Notes: a model not told the origin generated them from the sequence alone. 64,000 bases of DNA from an uncultured Bacilli bacterium (GCA_934167485.1 CAKPKL010000004.1:1-64000); one strand, 5' to 3'; positions 53,571 through 62,571 are shown, counted from the stretch's first letter. A program made the numbers and translations.

Positions 53571-54995
53571 ATGGCTAATAAAGCTATAACAAGTAGAGAT
53601 GTAGATTTTGCTAAATGGTATACGGATGTTGTAAGAGCAGCGCACTTAGCAGAGTATTCTAATGTAAAAGGATGTACTGTTTTTGAACCAAATGGATATG
53701 CTATATGGGAAAATATACAAAAAAATATGGATAAAATGTTTAAAAGAACTGGACATAAAAATGTATATATGCCTGTTTTAATTCCTGAAAATTTAATGAA
53801 AAAAGAAGGGGAATTAATAAATGGTTTCGCGCCTGAAGTTGCATGGGTTACAATAGGTGGTCAAAAACAATTAGAAGAAAAATTATGTATAAGACCTACT
53901 AGTGAAACATTATTTAGTGATTATTATGCTTCTAAGATTAAATCATACAGAGATTTACCTCTTAAGTATAATCAATGGTGTAATGTAATGAGATGGGAAA
54001 AAGAAACAAGACCATTCTTAAGAAGTCGTGAGTTTTTATGGCAAGAGGGCCATACAATTCATGCTACAAGTATGGAAGCTGAGGAAGAAACTAAATGCAT
54101 GTTAAATGTATATAAAGAGTTTTTTGAAGAGTTTTTAGCTATTCCAGTTATTACTGGAAGAAAAACTGAAAGAGAAAAATTTGCAGGAGCTGAATATACT
54201 TTAACTATAGAGGCACTAATGTACAATGGAGTTTCTCTTCAATCTGGTACGAGTCATTATTTTGGTCAAAAGTTTAGTAAAGCTTATGATATCAAGTTTT
54301 TAAATAAAAATAATGAGCTTGAATATGCTTATCAAACTTCATGGGGTTCTACAACTCGTATGATAGGAGCACTTATAATGGTGCATAGTGATGATGATGG
54401 ACTTGTTTTACCACCTAATATCGCACCTAATCAGGTAGCAATCATACCAATTGGTGATAGTGATGAAGTAGAGTCACTTGCTAGAAATATTTATGAATCA
54501 TTATTAAAAAATGATATTAGTTGTTATATTGATAATTCTGATAAATCACCTGGATTTAAATTTGCAGAAGCAGAAGTAAATGGAATTCCTGTTAGAATTG
54601 AAATAGGAGCTCGTGATTTAAAAGAAAATAAAATAACTGTTGCTCGTCGTGATACAAAAGAAAAATATATAATAGATAAAGATACTGATTTAGTTAAATA
54701 TGTTAAAGATTTAATGGAAACTATTCAAAATGATATGTATAATAGAGCTAAAACTAGAAGAGATTCTCTAACTTTTGAAGCACATAATTTAGATGATGTT
54801 AAACGAATTATGGATACACAACCTGGATTTGTAAAAGCTATGTGGTGTGGAGATGAAGAATGTGAACTTAAAATGAAAGAGATTCGTGGAACAAAATCAA
54901 GATGTATTCTAGAAGATCAAGAGACTATTGATAATAAGTGTGTAGTGTGTGGTAAAGAGGCTAAAGATCTTGTTGTTTGGGGGATTCAATATTAA
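53571..54995 (+). CDS. proS: proline--tRNA ligase, archaeal/eukaryote-like short type
   Basis: 474 aa class II synthetase. VRAAHLAEYSNVKGCTVFEPNGYAIWE opens the catalytic core; RPTSET, WEKETRPFLRSREFLWQEGHT (motif 2) and TSWGSTTRMIGALIMVHSDDDG (motif 3) follow. The anticodon domain is near 285-390 and the C-terminal zinc-binding-like domain has paired Cys (WCGDEEC, CVVCG). The usual bacterial ProS is about 560-570 aa with an editing insertion; that insertion is absent here, as in type 3 ProS known from some Firmicutes and Mollicutes. Confidence 0.93.
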   Translation: MANKAITSRDVDFAKWYTDVVRAAHLAEYSNVKGCTVFEPNGYAIWENIQKNMDKMFKRTGHKNVYMPVLIPENLMKKEGELINGFAPEVAWVTIGGQKQLEEKLCIRPTSETLFSDYYASKIKSYRDLPLKYNQWCNVMRWEKETRPFLRSREFLWQEGHTIHATSMEAEEETKCMLNVYKEFFEEFLAIPVITGRKTEREKFAGAEYTLTIEALMYNGVSLQSGTSHYFGQKFSKAYDIKFLNKNNELEYAYQTSWGSTTRMIGALIMVHSDDDGLVLPPNIAPNQVAIIPIGDSDEVESLARNIYESLLKNDISCYIDNSDKSPGFKFAEAEVNGIPVRIEIGARDLKENKITVARRDTKEKYIIDKDTDLVKYVKDLMETIQNDMYNRAKTRRDSLTFEAHNLDDVKRIMDTQPGFVKAMWCGDEECELKMKEIRGTKSRCILEDQETIDNKCVVCGKEAKDLVVWGIQY

Positions 54996-55122
54996 TACTA
55001 AAGAAAAGATAAATTATTTAAAAAAATTAAAAGAAATGTTGTTAAAGATTACACAGGATTACATTGATTTTTATTTAGATAGACTTGAATATGTTTTTGA
55101 AGAAGATAATAAAAGGAGATAA
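54970..55122 (+). CDS. possible small protein between proS and frr
   Basis: A 50-codon frame in a different phase from proS, starting TTG at 54970 (or 54973), 9 nt after AGAGG, and ending TAA at 55122, 2 nt before frr. It overlaps the proS end by 26 nt. The product is helical and charged (KEKINYLKKLKEMLLKI then YIDFYLDRLEYVFEED). No family. Codon use looks like its neighbours. It may be real or chance. Confidence 0.35.
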   Translation: MLFGGFNINTKEKINYLKKLKEMLLKITQDYIDFYLDRLEYVFEEDNKRR

Positions 55123-55124
55123 TT

Positions 55125-55667
55125 ATGGAAGATATTTTAATGAATGCAGAATTGAGTATGGAGACTGCAATCCAAAATATGGAGAAAAGATTTTTAAATA
55201 TTAGAGCTGGTAGAGCTAATCCAGCTATGTTAGATGGTATTATGGTAAATTATTATGGTAGTGATACACCATTAAAACAACTTGCTACTATTAGTATTCC
55301 AGAAGCAAGACAATTATGTATTAAGCCTTTCGATAGATCTAGTATAAGCGCAGTAGAAAAGGCTATTTATGAGGCAAATATTGGTCTTACTCCAAATAAT
55401 AATGGAGAGATTATAATTTTAAATATTCCTGCTCTTACAGAGGAAACTAGAAGAACTTACGTTAAACAAGCTAAGGAATATGCTGAAGATTGTAAAATAG
55501 TATTAAGAAATGTAAGACAAGATGCTAATAATGATATTAAGAAACTTGAATTACCAGAAGATACTGTTAAAGAGTCTCAAGAAGAAGTTCAAGAGCTTAT
55601 AAACAAATATAATAAGATAGTAGATGAAAAATTTAAAGAAAAAGAAAATGAATTAATGAGCTTTTAA
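55125..55667 (+). CDS. frr: ribosome recycling factor
   Basis: 180 aa, normal length. Three-helix-bundle domain I plus domain II: LNIRAGRANPAMLDGIMVNYYG near 24-45, IKPFDRSSISAVEKAI near 66-81, IPALTEETRRTYVKQAK near 102-118 and the C-terminal helix. With EF-G it splits post-termination ribosomes. AAAGGAGAT precedes the ATG. The usual neighbour pyrH is absent. Confidence 0.95.
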   Translation: MEDILMNAELSMETAIQNMEKRFLNIRAGRANPAMLDGIMVNYYGSDTPLKQLATISIPEARQLCIKPFDRSSISAVEKAIYEANIGLTPNNNGEIIILNIPALTEETRRTYVKQAKEYAEDCKIVLRNVRQDANNDIKKLELPEDTVKESQEEVQELINKYNKIVDEKFKEKENELMSF

Positions 55668-55682
55668 TAGTTCATTTTTTTT
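55656..55682 (+). terminator. terminator of frr
   Basis: ATGAGCT (55656-55662) pairs with AGTTCAT (55669-55675), one G-U pair, then T. Confidence 0.7.
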
Positions 55683-55711
55683 AAATTGTTATTTATATTT
55701 TAAGTTATGTA

Positions 55712-55720
55712 TGCTATAAT
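55712..55720 (+). promoter_or_regulatory. extended -10 promoter of the AI-2E permease/cmk/alaS unit
   Basis: TGcTATAAT at 55712-55720; possible -35 TTTATA at 55692-55697. Confidence 0.5.
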
Positions 55721-55735
55721 TAAATAGGTGATGTT

Positions 55736-56869
55736 ATGAATAAGGATATTAATAAAAAGAATTTAAATGAAGTTATAAGTACATTAAAAAAAATATTAAA
55801 AGTATTTTATGTATTACTTATAGTTGTAGGAGCTTTTGTTTTACTAAAAATTATTAAAGAATTAAAAATAGTAGGGGTAATTTTACAAATTTTAAAGATA
55901 TTATCTCCATTATTTATTGGTATAGTGGTAGCTTGGCTTTTAAATCCATTTATTAAGTGGTTAGAATCCAAAAAAATAAGGAGAGGACTTGCATGTGCTT
56001 TTGCTTATTTTATCCTTATTGTATGTCTTTTATTACTTGTAAAAGCAATTATTCCACTTTTATATAATCAAACAATTGAACTTGTTGAAAATTTTCCTAA
56101 CATATTTTCTAATGTAAAAGAATGGACTACAAGTTTATTTAATAATGTTAATTCTAGTGCGATTAATGTAGAAAATATGGAAAAAACAATGTTATTAAAA
56201 CTTGATGAAGTATCATCACAACTTTCTACTTCATTGCCATCTATAATAATTAATGTAGTAACTTCTACTATATCTTATATAGGAACATTTGTGGTAGGAC
56301 TTGTAATTGGATTTTTCTTATTACTTAGTTGTAACAATTTATCTAATACTTTACTAGAACTATTACCTAAAAAATTTAGACATGATACAAAAGAATTAGG
56401 ACATAATATAAATCAGTCTTTAAGAAGTTATGTTACTGGTGCTTTACTTGATGCTTTACTTGTATTTATTGTATCAACTTTAGCATTCGCCTTAATAGGC
56501 CTTAAAGCACCAATTCTTTTTGGTCTTTTCTGTGGACTTATGAATGTAATACCATATGCAGGACCTTATATTGGAGGAGCTCCAGCAGTTATTGTTGGAT
56601 TTTCTCAAGGAACAGGAATTGGTATTGCTATACTTATCGCAATTGTTATAATACAAAGTATAGAAGGAAATGTATTACAAACTTTAATTATAAGTAAAAC
56701 AACGAAATTAAATCCAGTAACAATTATAATTGGTTTACTTATTTTTGGACATTTCTTTGGTATTGTTGGTATGTTGCTTTCAACTCCTATTATAGGTGTA
56801 TTAAAAGTTGTGGTAAAATACTTTAATGACAAATATGAAATAATTAATTTAAAACAGGAGAATTTATGA
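55736..56869 (+). CDS. AI-2E transporter family permease
   Basis: 377 aa, about 8 hydrophobic segments. An N-terminal pair with SPLFIGIVVAWLLNPFIKWLE near 58-78, a hydrophilic loop near 120-170, and the C-terminal block GLFCGLMNVIPYAGPYIGGAPAVIVGF and LNPVTIIIGLLIFGHFFGIVGMLLSTP near 260-350. Members export small molecules or exchange ions (YdbI/PerM/TqsA type). First gene of a tight run: stop overlaps the next start by 4 nt. Confidence 0.88.
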   Translation: MNKDINKKNLNEVISTLKKILKVFYVLLIVVGAFVLLKIIKELKIVGVILQILKILSPLFIGIVVAWLLNPFIKWLESKKIRRGLACAFAYFILIVCLLLLVKAIIPLLYNQTIELVENFPNIFSNVKEWTTSLFNNVNSSAINVENMEKTMLLKLDEVSSQLSTSLPSIIINVVTSTISYIGTFVVGLVIGFFLLLSCNNLSNTLLELLPKKFRHDTKELGHNINQSLRSYVTGALLDALLVFIVSTLAFALIGLKAPILFGLFCGLMNVIPYAGPYIGGAPAVIVGFSQGTGIGIAILIAIVIIQSIEGNVLQTLIISKTTKLNPVTIIIGLLIFGHFFGIVGMLLSTPIIGVLKVVVKYFNDKYEIINLKQENL

Positions 56870-57417
56870 ATTTTATAAAAAAAGAACCAAAAATATTTAT
56901 AGTATCAGGTAAGGCTCGTAGTGGTAAAGGCGAGATATCAAAATTAATAAGTGAATATTATAGTAATAAAAAATCTATTATTATATCATTTGGACATTAT
57001 ATTAAAGAGTATGCTAAAAATGTAAGCAATTGGGATGGTAGAGAAGATACAAAACCAAGAGAACTTTTACAAAATTTAGGTATAGAACTTATAAAAAATA
57101 AAATAGATAATAAACTTTTTATAAGAAGAATTTTAGAAGATATAGAAGTTTATTCATATTTTTATGATGTTATAATTATAAATGATGCAAGACTATTAGA
57201 TGAAATAACTTCTATTAAAAATAAATATAATAATTCTATAAGTATTAGAATAAAAAGAAATGGATTTAATAATAAATTAACTTTAAGTGAACAACAACAT
57301 ATAACTGAAATAGATTTAGATAATTATAACAATTTTGATTATGTGATTGAAAATGATAATTATGAAAATTTAAAAAATAGATTATATAAAATATTAGAAG
57401 AGGTGGAACATGGGTAA
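56866..57417 (+). CDS. P-loop (deoxy)nucleoside monophosphate kinase-like protein
   Basis: 183 aa. P-loop SGKARSGKGEIS near 14-25, REDTKPRELLQNLG near 58-71, and VIIINDARLLDEI near 105-117 as a Walker-B-like strand. The layout resembles phage T4-type dNMP kinases or dephospho-CoA-kinase-like enzymes. Starts on ATGA after the permease and overlaps cmk by 8 nt, fitting a nucleotide role. Substrate uncertain. Confidence 0.7.
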   Translation: MNFIKKEPKIFIVSGKARSGKGEISKLISEYYSNKKSIIISFGHYIKEYAKNVSNWDGREDTKPRELLQNLGIELIKNKIDNKLFIRRILEDIEVYSYFYDVIIINDARLLDEITSIKNKYNNSISIRIKRNGFNNKLTLSEQQHITEIDLDNYNNFDYVIENDNYENLKNRLYKILEEVEHG

Positions 57418-58063
57418 AGTTGTTGCAATTGATGGACCAGCAGGTAGTGGTAAAGGTACTGTAGCTAAAACTTTAGCTAAATTATGTAATTTAACTTATA
57501 TAGATACAGGAGCAATGTACAGATCTATAGCTTATTTAACTTTAAAAAACAATATAGATATAACAGAAGAAGAAAAAATAGTTGATATGGCTCGTAGTTC
57601 TAAAATTGATTTTATCGATGGTAAAACTTATTTAAATGGAATTGATGTAAGTGAAGATATTAGAACTATGGAAGTTACTCGTATAGTATCTCCTATATCT
57701 AGTATAGTAAAATTAAGAGAAATTCTTGTAGATTTACAAAGAAAGATGGCAGAAGGTAAGGATGTTATAATGGAAGGTAGAGATATTACAACGGTAGTAT
57801 TTCCTAATGCTGACTATAAGTTTTATCTAGATGCATCTGTAACTGAAAGAGCTAATCGTAGATTTAAGGAAAATACTTTAAAAGGTATGAATGTTTCTTA
57901 TGAAGAAATACTTGAAAATATTAAAAAAAGGGATTATAATGATATGCATAAAGAAGTTGGAGCTTTAACTAGAACTAAAGATTCTATATATATCGATTCT
58001 ACTAATTTAACTATAGATGAGGTAATAGATAAGATGAGAAAAATAATAGAGGAGGGTTTATGA
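57410..58063 (+). CDS. cmk: cytidylate kinase
   Basis: 217 aa, normal length. P-loop AIDGPAGSGKGTVAKTLA near 6-23, IDTGAMYRS near 34-42, VIMEGRDITTVVFPNADYKFYLDAS near 119-143 and KKRDYNDMHKEVGALTRTKDSIYIDS near 178-203. Phosphorylates CMP and dCMP. Overlaps both neighbours (8 nt upstream, 4 nt with alaS). Confidence 0.95.
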   Translation: MGKVVAIDGPAGSGKGTVAKTLAKLCNLTYIDTGAMYRSIAYLTLKNNIDITEEEKIVDMARSSKIDFIDGKTYLNGIDVSEDIRTMEVTRIVSPISSIVKLREILVDLQRKMAEGKDVIMEGRDITTVVFPNADYKFYLDASVTERANRRFKENTLKGMNVSYEEILENIKKRDYNDMHKEVGALTRTKDSIYIDSTNLTIDEVIDKMRKIIEEGL

Positions 58064-59808
58064 ATTTAAAAGATTTATATATTGATTTTTTCAAAAGCAA
58101 GGGTCATGTTCAAATACCAAGTGCTCCAGTAGTGCCAGAAAATGATCCAAGTGTATTATTTAATACAGCTGGTATGCAACCATTAATTCCTTATTTAATG
58201 GGTAAAACACATCCATGTGGAACTAGACTTGTTGATTATCAAAAATGTATTAGAACTAACGATTTGGATGCTATAGGAGATACTTATCATCATACGTTTT
58301 TTGAAATGTTAGGAAATTGGTCTTTAGGAGATTATTTTAAAAAAGAAGCAATTACTTGGAGTTTTGAATTTTTAACTGAAGTTTTAAAAATACCAAAAGA
58401 AAGACTTGCTGTTACAGTTTTTGCTGGTAATGATATTATTCCAAAAGATGAAGAAGCATATGAAATTTGGAAGAGCTTAGGTATACCTGATTCAAGAATT
58501 TGCCCTACAAGTGATGACAATTTTTGGCTAGCTGGAGAATCTGGACCTTGTGGGCCTGATTCAGAGATGTTCTATTTTAGAAGCAATGATGAAATTCCTG
58601 AAATATTTGACCCTGAAGATTCTAGATGGGTAGAAATATGGAATGATGTGTTTATGCAATACTATAAACATGAAGATGGTAGAGTAGAAGAATTAACTAA
58701 AAAAAATATAGATACTGGTATGGGATTAGAGAGAGTAGTTGCTGTACTTGAAGGTGTTAATGATAATTATAAATCTTCAGTATGGAGTGATATCATTTCT
58801 CTTATAGAAAAAATATCAAATAAAAAGTATGAAGAAAATGAAGAAAGCATGAGAATTATTGCTGATCATATAAGAACAGCAGTATTTATATCAGCTGATC
58901 CAAGTGGAATAAAACCTTCTAATACAGATCAAGGATATATTTTAAGAAGATTAATTAGAAGAGCTATAAGACATGCTAAGAAACTTGGTATTGATGTAAA
59001 TAGTACCTGGGAAGAAGAAATTGCTAAATCTATTATGGATAAATATAAAAAATATTATAAAGAAATAGAAGATAATAGAGATATTGTATTAGAAGTATTA
59101 AAAAATGAAAAAACAAAATTTAATAGAACACTTGAAAAAGGATTAAAAGAGTTTGAAAAAATGATTAATAATTTAGAAGAAAATACTCTAAATAAGGATT
59201 TAGCTTTTAAATTATATGATACTTATGGATTTCCTATTGAGCTTACTGTTGAGTTAGCACGTGAGAAAAATATAGAAGTAGATACTGAAGGATTCAAAGA
59301 AAAATTTAAGGCACATCAAGAATTATCAAGAGCAGGATCTAATCAAAAATTTAAAGGAGGACTTGCAGGTAATAGTGAAATAGAAACTAAATATCATACA
59401 GCAACTCATTTACTTAATGCTGCTTTGAAACTTGTAATAGGTCCTGATGTACATCAAAAGGGAAGTAATATTACTGATGAAAGAATGCGTTTTGACTTTT
59501 CTTGTGATCATAAATTAACTGATGAGGAAAAGAGTGAAGCTGAAGCTTTAGTAAATAAATGGATTTCTGAAGGATTAGATGTTAAAGTAGAAGAAATGAG
59601 CAAAGAAGAAGCTATTAAAAGTGGTGCTGAATGTATGTTTATTGAAAAGTATCCAGATATAGTAACTGTTTATTCTATAGGTGATGTATCAAGAGAACTA
59701 TGTGGTGGTCCTCATGTAAAAAATACAAGTGAAATAGGTACATTTAGAATTGTAAAAGAAGAAGCATCTAGTGCAGGTGTTAGAAGAATTAAAGCAATTA
59801 TAAAATAA
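58060..59808 (+). CDS. alaS: alanine--tRNA ligase, compact form
   Basis: 582 aa; the usual bacterial enzyme is about 870. The catalytic core is complete (FNTAGMQPLIPYLMG, CIRTND, HHTFFEMLGNWSLGDYFKKEAI, ESGPCGPDSEMF, IDTGMGLERV). After the tRNA-recognition helices the sequence passes through LSRAGSNQKFKGGLAGNSE directly to the editing-domain motif HTATH (446-450) and CGGPH (548-552), and stops after GVRRIKAIIK. The beta-barrel linker with TPFYAESGGQ and the C-Ala domain are absent. The same layout is common in CPR bacteria. Not a frameshift: the frame is clean. Confidence 0.92.
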   Translation: MNLKDLYIDFFKSKGHVQIPSAPVVPENDPSVLFNTAGMQPLIPYLMGKTHPCGTRLVDYQKCIRTNDLDAIGDTYHHTFFEMLGNWSLGDYFKKEAITWSFEFLTEVLKIPKERLAVTVFAGNDIIPKDEEAYEIWKSLGIPDSRICPTSDDNFWLAGESGPCGPDSEMFYFRSNDEIPEIFDPEDSRWVEIWNDVFMQYYKHEDGRVEELTKKNIDTGMGLERVVAVLEGVNDNYKSSVWSDIISLIEKISNKKYEENEESMRIIADHIRTAVFISADPSGIKPSNTDQGYILRRLIRRAIRHAKKLGIDVNSTWEEEIAKSIMDKYKKYYKEIEDNRDIVLEVLKNEKTKFNRTLEKGLKEFEKMINNLEENTLNKDLAFKLYDTYGFPIELTVELAREKNIEVDTEGFKEKFKAHQELSRAGSNQKFKGGLAGNSEIETKYHTATHLLNAALKLVIGPDVHQKGSNITDERMRFDFSCDHKLTDEEKSEAEALVNKWISEGLDVKVEEMSKEEAIKSGAECMFIEKYPDIVTVYSIGDVSRELCGGPHVKNTSEIGTFRIVKEEASSAGVRRIKAIIK

Positions 59809-59811
59809 AAA

Positions 59812-59838
59812 AAACAAGATTATCTTGTTTTTTTTGGA
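59812..59838. terminator. bidirectional terminator after alaS
   Basis: AAAACAAGAT pairs with ATCTTGTTTT, with T runs in both directions. It lies between alaS and the convergent small gene. Confidence 0.75.
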
Positions 59839-60053
59839 CTATTTATTCTATCTATAAATTGTTGAATTTCATTTAAGTCTTCTATATCATTTTGATTATA
59901 CATTTGATTTTGTTTTTTTATTAATTTATTTGATAGAGTAAATTTTTCTTTAAATTCAATTTTACTAGCATCATCCTCAAATTTATTTTTTAAAGCTAAA
60001 CTTATTAATTCAAATTTACATATAGTAGCTTCTCTTTGAATGTTTTTATTCAT
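59820..60053 (-). CDS. small hypothetical protein
   Basis: 77 aa, charged, helical, no membrane segment. A strong AAGGAGG lies 8 nt before the ATG, and a good promoter is upstream, so it is probably expressed. A segment near 50-70 (MYNQNDIEDLNEIQQFIDRI) looks amphipathic. No family recognised. Confidence 0.65.
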   Translation of the reverse strand: MNKNIQREATICKFELISLALKNKFEDDASKIEFKEKFTLSNKLIKKQNQMYNQNDIEDLNEIQQFIDRINSPKKTR

Positions 60054-60087
60054 TTATAAAACCTCCTTTTTGACACAACAGTTCACC

Positions 60088-60116
60088 ATTATACTACTAT
60101 TTTTATAAAAATGCAA
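60088..60116 (-). promoter_or_regulatory. promoter of the 77-aa protein gene
   Basis: Minus strand: TTGCAT (60111-60116), 17-nt spacer, TATAAT (60088-60093). Confidence 0.7.
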
Positions 60117-60123
60117 ATTAAAA

Positions 60124-60152
60124 TTGAATAAACTTTAATATTATGCTATACT
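60124..60152 (+). promoter_or_regulatory. promoter of the HELMH protein gene
   Basis: TTGAAT (60124-60129), 17-nt spacer, extended -10 TGcTATACT (TATACT 60147-60152). Confidence 0.65.
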
Positions 60153-60167
60153 TTTATAGGTGATGAT

Positions 60168-61208
60168 ATGAATTTAGTTAAAAATATTGGTGAAAAAATT
60201 ACTTTAGTAACACTCGAATTAGTTTTTAATAATAAAATATCTAGAAAATTTAGATTAAATAAAGCGAATGAATATTTAAGTATAGTTGATCTTAATGATA
60301 TAAAAAAATTAAATGCAGATAGATTTATGGATGTAACGCAACAAAAAGTGTTTGTTATGCAAGAAGATTTAGAAATAGAAAATAACTTACGCAATTTTGT
60401 AGAAGTTATGAATATTAATTTTAGTGAAGATAAACTAAGTAACTTATATAATAATATTATATGGGTTAAGGTTAATAATAATAAATTTATAAAAATTTTA
60501 GGAGATAAAGGCAGATTTAAAGCTATTGATAATACTATAACATTGGGAAATAGACAAGATAAAACCTCCCTTAACCATGAGTTGATGCATTTATCATCTG
60601 CTCCTATGGATGAGTTAAATCCAAATAGTGGAGGATTTTATTATGAATTTGAAGATGGCAAGAATATTGGTACAGCTATCGATGAAGGATATACAGAGTA
60701 CATGTTAAAGAAATACTTTGATGAAGATAAAGATTCTCCTTATGAAATAGAAATGTCAATGGTAAAAGAAATAGAAGACTTTATTGGTAAGGATAAAATG
60801 GAAGAACTTTATTTAAAGGGAAATCTTTTTGGACTTATTAAAATCTTAAGTAATTATTTTGATTTAAGTAAAATAGAAAGATTTATCACAAGTACAGATT
60901 TTGTTTTTAATTATCGTAATAAGTATTACTTAACAAGTGATGAGGAAGAAATATTATATTCACAATACGAAGAAATGCTTATCTTTTTATTAGAACTTTA
61001 TTGTACTAGATTAAAAGAAACAAATAATATAGATGAAGCATCTATTAAAGAACATTTTAGTGATCTATTGTATGGTATTGGATGGAATTTTATGTTGGAT
61101 GAAAATACTGAGAGCGAGATTTACAAAACAATAAATAATATACTTGGAATAAATATAGATTTATCTGATATATTAGAACAATATAAGTTAAAAAGTATGA
61201 ATTTATGA
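60168..61208 (+). CDS. putative zinc metallopeptidase-like protein (HELMH), unknown family
   Basis: 346 aa, no signal or membrane segment. LNHELMHLSS at 136-144 gives an HExxH zinc motif (His137, Glu138, His141), and AIDEGYTEYML at 170-180 gives a downstream Glu (173 or 177) in the place of a gluzincin third ligand. The C-terminal half is helical. AGGTGATGAT precedes the ATG. I recognise no named family; enzymatic activity is inferred from the motif alone. It could also be toxin-like or intracellular regulatory. Confidence 0.62.
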   Translation: MNLVKNIGEKITLVTLELVFNNKISRKFRLNKANEYLSIVDLNDIKKLNADRFMDVTQQKVFVMQEDLEIENNLRNFVEVMNINFSEDKLSNLYNNIIWVKVNNNKFIKILGDKGRFKAIDNTITLGNRQDKTSLNHELMHLSSAPMDELNPNSGGFYYEFEDGKNIGTAIDEGYTEYMLKKYFDEDKDSPYEIEMSMVKEIEDFIGKDKMEELYLKGNLFGLIKILSNYFDLSKIERFITSTDFVFNYRNKYYLTSDEEEILYSQYEEMLIFLLELYCTRLKETNNIDEASIKEHFSDLLYGIGWNFMLDENTESEIYKTINNILGINIDLSDILEQYKLKSMNL

Positions 61209-61214
61209 TATAAT
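61206..61214 (+). promoter_or_regulatory. extended -10 promoter of the thioredoxin-fold protein
   Basis: TGaTATAAT at 61206-61214, overlapping the stop of the upstream gene. Confidence 0.45.
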
Positions 61215-61232
61215 AAGGTGGGAAGTGATTTT

Positions 61233-61952
61233 ATGAAAAAAGAAAAAATAATAATGATTTTATTGCCTATAATATGCTTATGCATGGCTATTATTTCTTA
61301 TATAGGTGTTGTAAATATAAATGGTGATGCGATTAAATTTAAAAAAGAATATGAAAGTTTAAATGGCACAAAAGCCAATAATAAAGAATATAAAAAAGTT
61401 GAAATTAGTAAAAATAATCCTATAAAATATTCAAATTATGATGAAATAATTGATGTAATAAAAAATAAAACAGGAATAATTTATTTAGGATTTCCAGAAT
61501 GTCCTTGGTGTAGAAATGCAGTTCCTGTATTATTAGAAGCCGCTCGTGATAATAATATAGATACAATTTATTACTTAAATATATTAAATGAAAGGGATTC
61601 TTATATAGTTAAAGATGGCAAAGTGGAGTATGCTAAAGATCAAGATGGAAATGAAATAAAAGGTACACCTGGCTATTTAAAATTATTAAAAGTTCTTGAT
61701 AATGAACTTGAAGACTATATAATTGAATTTGAGGGTAAGGAATACAATACTAATGTTAAAAGAATATATGCGCCAACTGTTATATTTGTTCGTGATGGTA
61801 AGGTTATAGGACTTCATGTATCAACTGTTAGTACTCAAACTGACCCATATAAAGATTTAACTGATAAACAATATAAAGAACTATATGATGAATACTCAGA
61901 TTATATTTCAAGCATGCTTAGTAGTTCTTGTCCAATAGATTCTGCTTGTTAA
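61233..61952 (+). CDS. membrane-anchored thioredoxin-fold protein (CPWC)
   Basis: 239 aa. N-terminal anchor at about 6-27, then an extracytoplasmic thioredoxin-like domain with IIYLGFPECPWCRNA and the redox motif CPWC at 85-88. APTVIFVRDGKVIG near 177-190 supplies the cis-Pro. Two more Cys close the protein (CPIDSAC). Related to the bacteriocin-accessory/thiol-oxidoreductase group of Firmicutes. The start at 61233 is preferred over GTG 61218 (inside the ribosome binding site). Could support disulfides in the Cys-rich pilin-like proteins. Confidence 0.78.
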   Translation: MKKEKIIMILLPIICLCMAIISYIGVVNINGDAIKFKKEYESLNGTKANNKEYKKVEISKNNPIKYSNYDEIIDVIKNKTGIIYLGFPECPWCRNAVPVLLEAARDNNIDTIYYLNILNERDSYIVKDGKVEYAKDQDGNEIKGTPGYLKLLKVLDNELEDYIIEFEGKEYNTNVKRIYAPTVIFVRDGKVIGLHVSTVSTQTDPYKDLTDKQYKELYDEYSDYISSMLSSSCPIDSAC

Positions 61953-61953
61953 T

Positions 61954-62571
61954 ATGAATTATCAAATTAAATTAGATGAAATTTTAGAACAAATAAAACA
62001 AAAAGATTATACTCCAAAACTATTATTACATGCTTGTTGTGCACCATGTAGCTCTTATGTACTTGAAGTTTTAAGTAATTATTTTGAAATAACTATATAT
62101 TATTATAATCCAAATATATATCCTGAAAACGAATTTATAAGGAGAATGGAAGAACTTAAAAAATTTATAACAGAGTTTCCTACAAAAAATAAAGTAACTT
62201 TTATAGAGTTAGATTATAATTCTAATGAATTCTATCAAAATATAAAAGGCTTAGAAAAATTGGGAGAAAGAAGTATTAGGTGCTACAATTGTTATAAGTT
62301 TAGAATGGAAGAATCTTGTAAATATGCTTCTATTAATAATTTTGACTATTTTACAACTACATTATCCATAAGTCCTTATAAAGATGCTAATTGGATAAAT
62401 GAGATTGGAAAATATTTAGAAGATAAATATAATATTAAATATTTATATGCTGATTTTAAAAAGAGAAATGGTTATAAAAGATCTCTTGAGTTATCTAGAG
62501 AATACAATTTGTATAGACAAGATTATTGTGGATGTGTTTATTCAAAACAAGAAAGAGAAAATAAAAGGTGA
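61954..62571 (+). CDS. queH: epoxyqueuosine reductase QueH
   Basis: 205 aa. DUF208/QueH signature: LLHACCAPCSSYVLEVL near 24-40, YYNPNIYPENEFIRRMEE, the RCYNCYKFRME block near 109-119 and YCGCVYS near 189-195; the Cys clusters bind Fe-S and a second metal. Last step of queuosine synthesis in tRNA. Begins 1 nt after the thioredoxin-fold gene; tcdA follows 4 nt later, so two tRNA-modification genes are paired. Confidence 0.93.
   Translation: MNYQIKLDEILEQIKQKDYTPKLLLHACCAPCSSYVLEVLSNYFEITIYYYNPNIYPENEFIRRMEELKKFITEFPTKNKVTFIELDYNSNEFYQNIKGLEKLGERSIRCYNCYKFRMEESCKYASINNFDYFTTTLSISPYKDANWINEIGKYLEDKYNIKYLYADFKKRNGYKRSLELSREYNLYRQDYCGCVYSKQERENKR

Noticed and set aside
58060..59808. alaS truncated by frameshift
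   Set aside because: No continuation of AlaRS sequence in other frames downstream; the stop is followed at once by a terminator, and the editing motifs are intact.
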